The position numbers and the translations under genes were made by a program. A DNA stretch of 24,920 bases from Proteiniphilum sp. UBA4084 (lineage in GTDB: Bacteria > Bacteroidota > Bacteroidia > Bacteroidales > Dysgonomonadaceae). Location of the stretch: NCBI GenBank assembly GCA_002383605.1, contig DFYK01000037.1:1-24920 (forward strand), given 5' to 3'. Each line of letters starts with the position of its first letter. Position 1 is the stretch's first letter. Under the pieces are notes generated by a model. It saw only the letters and a list, made by a program, of their open reading frames with translations, was not told the origin of the DNA and made no database searches. Positions 23,956 to 24,920 of this stretch are shown here, piece after piece.

Positions 23956-24920
23956 TTATTTCCACCTGTCATATTGCTCAATCAATGAATTGTTTGCCAA
24001 CTCGCTGTCAGGGATTGGGAGTACATAAGTTTTTTCTGAGAACTTTCTGTCCTGATAGTCTACATCAATATATTCATATTTGTCACCGGTAATTTTGAAT
24101 CCGTGACAACGATAATTATTAAATTCAATATGTGCCAGTTTCCATCTTCTCATATCCCAGAAGAGATGGCCTTCATAAGCGAGTTCAACTTCTCTTTCGT
24201 TTCTGTAATCGTTGAGCCACTCGTTACCGGAAGATGATTTGTGAGGCAGGTTTACCCTTTCACGCACTTCATTCATTGCGTCTCTTGCCTCATTTATTTT
24301 ATTCAGTCGGAAGGCAGCTTCTGCCTTGTTGAGCAGCACTTCTGCGTAACGAATCTCCACCCATGTTTGTGTACTTGGCTGGCCTTTAATGTCGATCAGG
24401 CTCTCATCCATCAATTTTCTCAAAAAATAACCGGTAGTGGTGTGCCCATAGGTGTAAGGCTGTGATCTGTATGCCATAAAAGTACCGTTGGTGCCATTTA
24501 CCGAGTTCTGCATTACTTTTCCTTTCCATTCACTACCCGGATAGATTATAGTTGCTTTAAAACGAGGTTCAAGTTCTTCGTAAGGAGGACGGGTTGTATT
24601 GTTTGTATGGTAAGGGGTCCAATTCATTTTGGTGCCGTCTGCCTTCTCATAGCTTTCTACCATCTCCTGGGTTGGAGTACCAAGGCCGCCGAATTCGTAC
24701 CCGTCGCTCAAAGGTACATAGTCTTTGTCGAATGTATGTCTTGGTCCCTGCACATCGTATTTGAATTCAAGAATCGATTCCTCGTTACTTCCTTTCCATG
24801 ATTGTGCATAGTCATCTACCAGACTGAATTTATTTGATTTCACGACCGCATCGGCTGCATCGTAGGCCGATTGCCAGCGCTGAGCATCGAGCATTGCTCT
24901 GGATTTAAATGCAAGAGCTG
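23956..24920 (-). CDS. RagB/SusD family outer-membrane lipoprotein (C-terminal part)
   Basis: This is the C-terminal ~320 residues of a second SusD-type protein. The frame stays open through the right edge (ALAFKSRAMLDAQRW), so the start, the signal peptide and presumably a partner susC lie beyond the window; the ATG at 24894 is internal. SusD landmarks: WVEIRYAEVLLNKAEAAFRLNK, MNEVRERVNLPH, NEREVELAYEGHLFWDMRRWK, and an end with TYVLPIPDSELANNSLIEQYDRWK. It differs clearly from the SusD encoded at 14322-16127, so the locus has two distinct import systems. The DUF5018-type gene follows 16 bp later. Confidence 0.93.
   Translation of the reverse strand, partial: ALAFKSRAMLDAQRWQSAYDAADAVVKSNKFSLVDDYAQSWKGSNEESILEFKYDVQGPRHTFDKDYVPLSDGYEFGGLGTPTQEMVESYEKADGTKMNWTPYHTNNTTRPPYEELEPRFKATIIYPGSEWKGKVMQNSVNGTNGTFMAYRSQPYTYGHTTTGYFLRKLMDESLIDIKGQPSTQTWVEIRYAEVLLNKAEAAFRLNKINEARDAMNEVRERVNLPHKSSSGNEWLNDYRNEREVELAYEGHLFWDMRRWKLAHIEFNNYRCHGFKITGDKYEYIDVDYQDRKFSEKTYVLPIPDSELANNSLIEQYDRWK

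Noticed and set aside
23940..23981. TTG at 23981 as start of the DUF5018-type lipoprotein
   Set aside because: It would overlap the SusD gene and put 14 extra residues before a clean lipoprotein signal that begins at the ATG at 23939.
1..24920. tRNA, rRNA, CRISPR array, insertion sequence, phage or toxin-antitoxin genes
   Set aside because: I looked for cloverleaf-like segments, regularly spaced repeats, transposase motifs and integrase motifs and recognised none by eye.

Overview
The window reads as Bacteroidota chromosome, most likely order Bacteroidales. The evidence is two SusC/SusD-type systems, many lipoproteins with Bacteroidales-style signal peptides, a LysR-type OxyR of the Bacteroidales kind, a grpE-dnaJ pair without dnaK, and a promoter of the TTTG-N19-TAnnTTTG class in front of grpE. 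A Dysgonomonadaceae-like host (Proteiniphilum, Petrimonas, Dysgonomonas) is my guess, not something the sequence proves.

Left part (1-6560), housekeeping and stress genes. It holds the 3' end of a dihydroorotate-dehydrogenase-like gene, followed 4 bp later by oxyR. OxyR runs tail to tail into a TonB-dependent receptor on the minus strand, with a 60-bp overlap. The receptor ends before its last barrel strands, and OxyR carries a tail read from receptor antisense, so this looks like a deletion or rearrangement junction near 1567. A small histidine-rich membrane or periplasmic protein precedes the receptor. Diverging from it is an HD-domain phosphohydrolase-like gene, followed by the chaperone operon grpE-dnaJ. 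A hairpin region at 6565-6598 separates dnaJ from the convergent locus to its right.

Right part (6595-24920), one long minus-strand polysaccharide-utilisation-type locus, visibly more AT-rich. In transcription order (right to left) it reads: SusD-like protein (cut by the window edge), DUF5018-type lipoprotein, two tandem paralogous TIM-barrel lipoproteins of the GHL10/'alpha-amylase family' type, a 246-bp gap, SusC, SusD, an exported FAD-dependent oxidoreductase with an SLH-like tail, an N-acylglucosamine 2-epimerase-family enzyme, a second FAD-dependent oxidoreductase with a Tat-like lipoprotein signal, a DUF4434 TIM-barrel lipoprotein with a Tat-like signal, and a sugar-porter MFS permease. 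A perfect 36-bp palindrome lies between susD and the first oxidoreductase gene.

How they may work together (inference): two SusCD pairs import an oligosaccharide or glycoconjugate across the outer membrane. Lipoprotein TIM-barrel enzymes and two flavoproteins act on it at the cell surface or in the periplasm. The MFS permease brings a monosaccharide in, and the epimerase, the only cytosolic enzyme of the visible locus, feeds it into amino-sugar metabolism. No standard glycoside hydrolase, polysaccharide lyase, sulfatase or local regulator is visible, so the substrate is unknown. I saw no tRNA, rRNA, CRISPR array, insertion sequence or phage gene. No gene-free stretch exceeds 300 bp.
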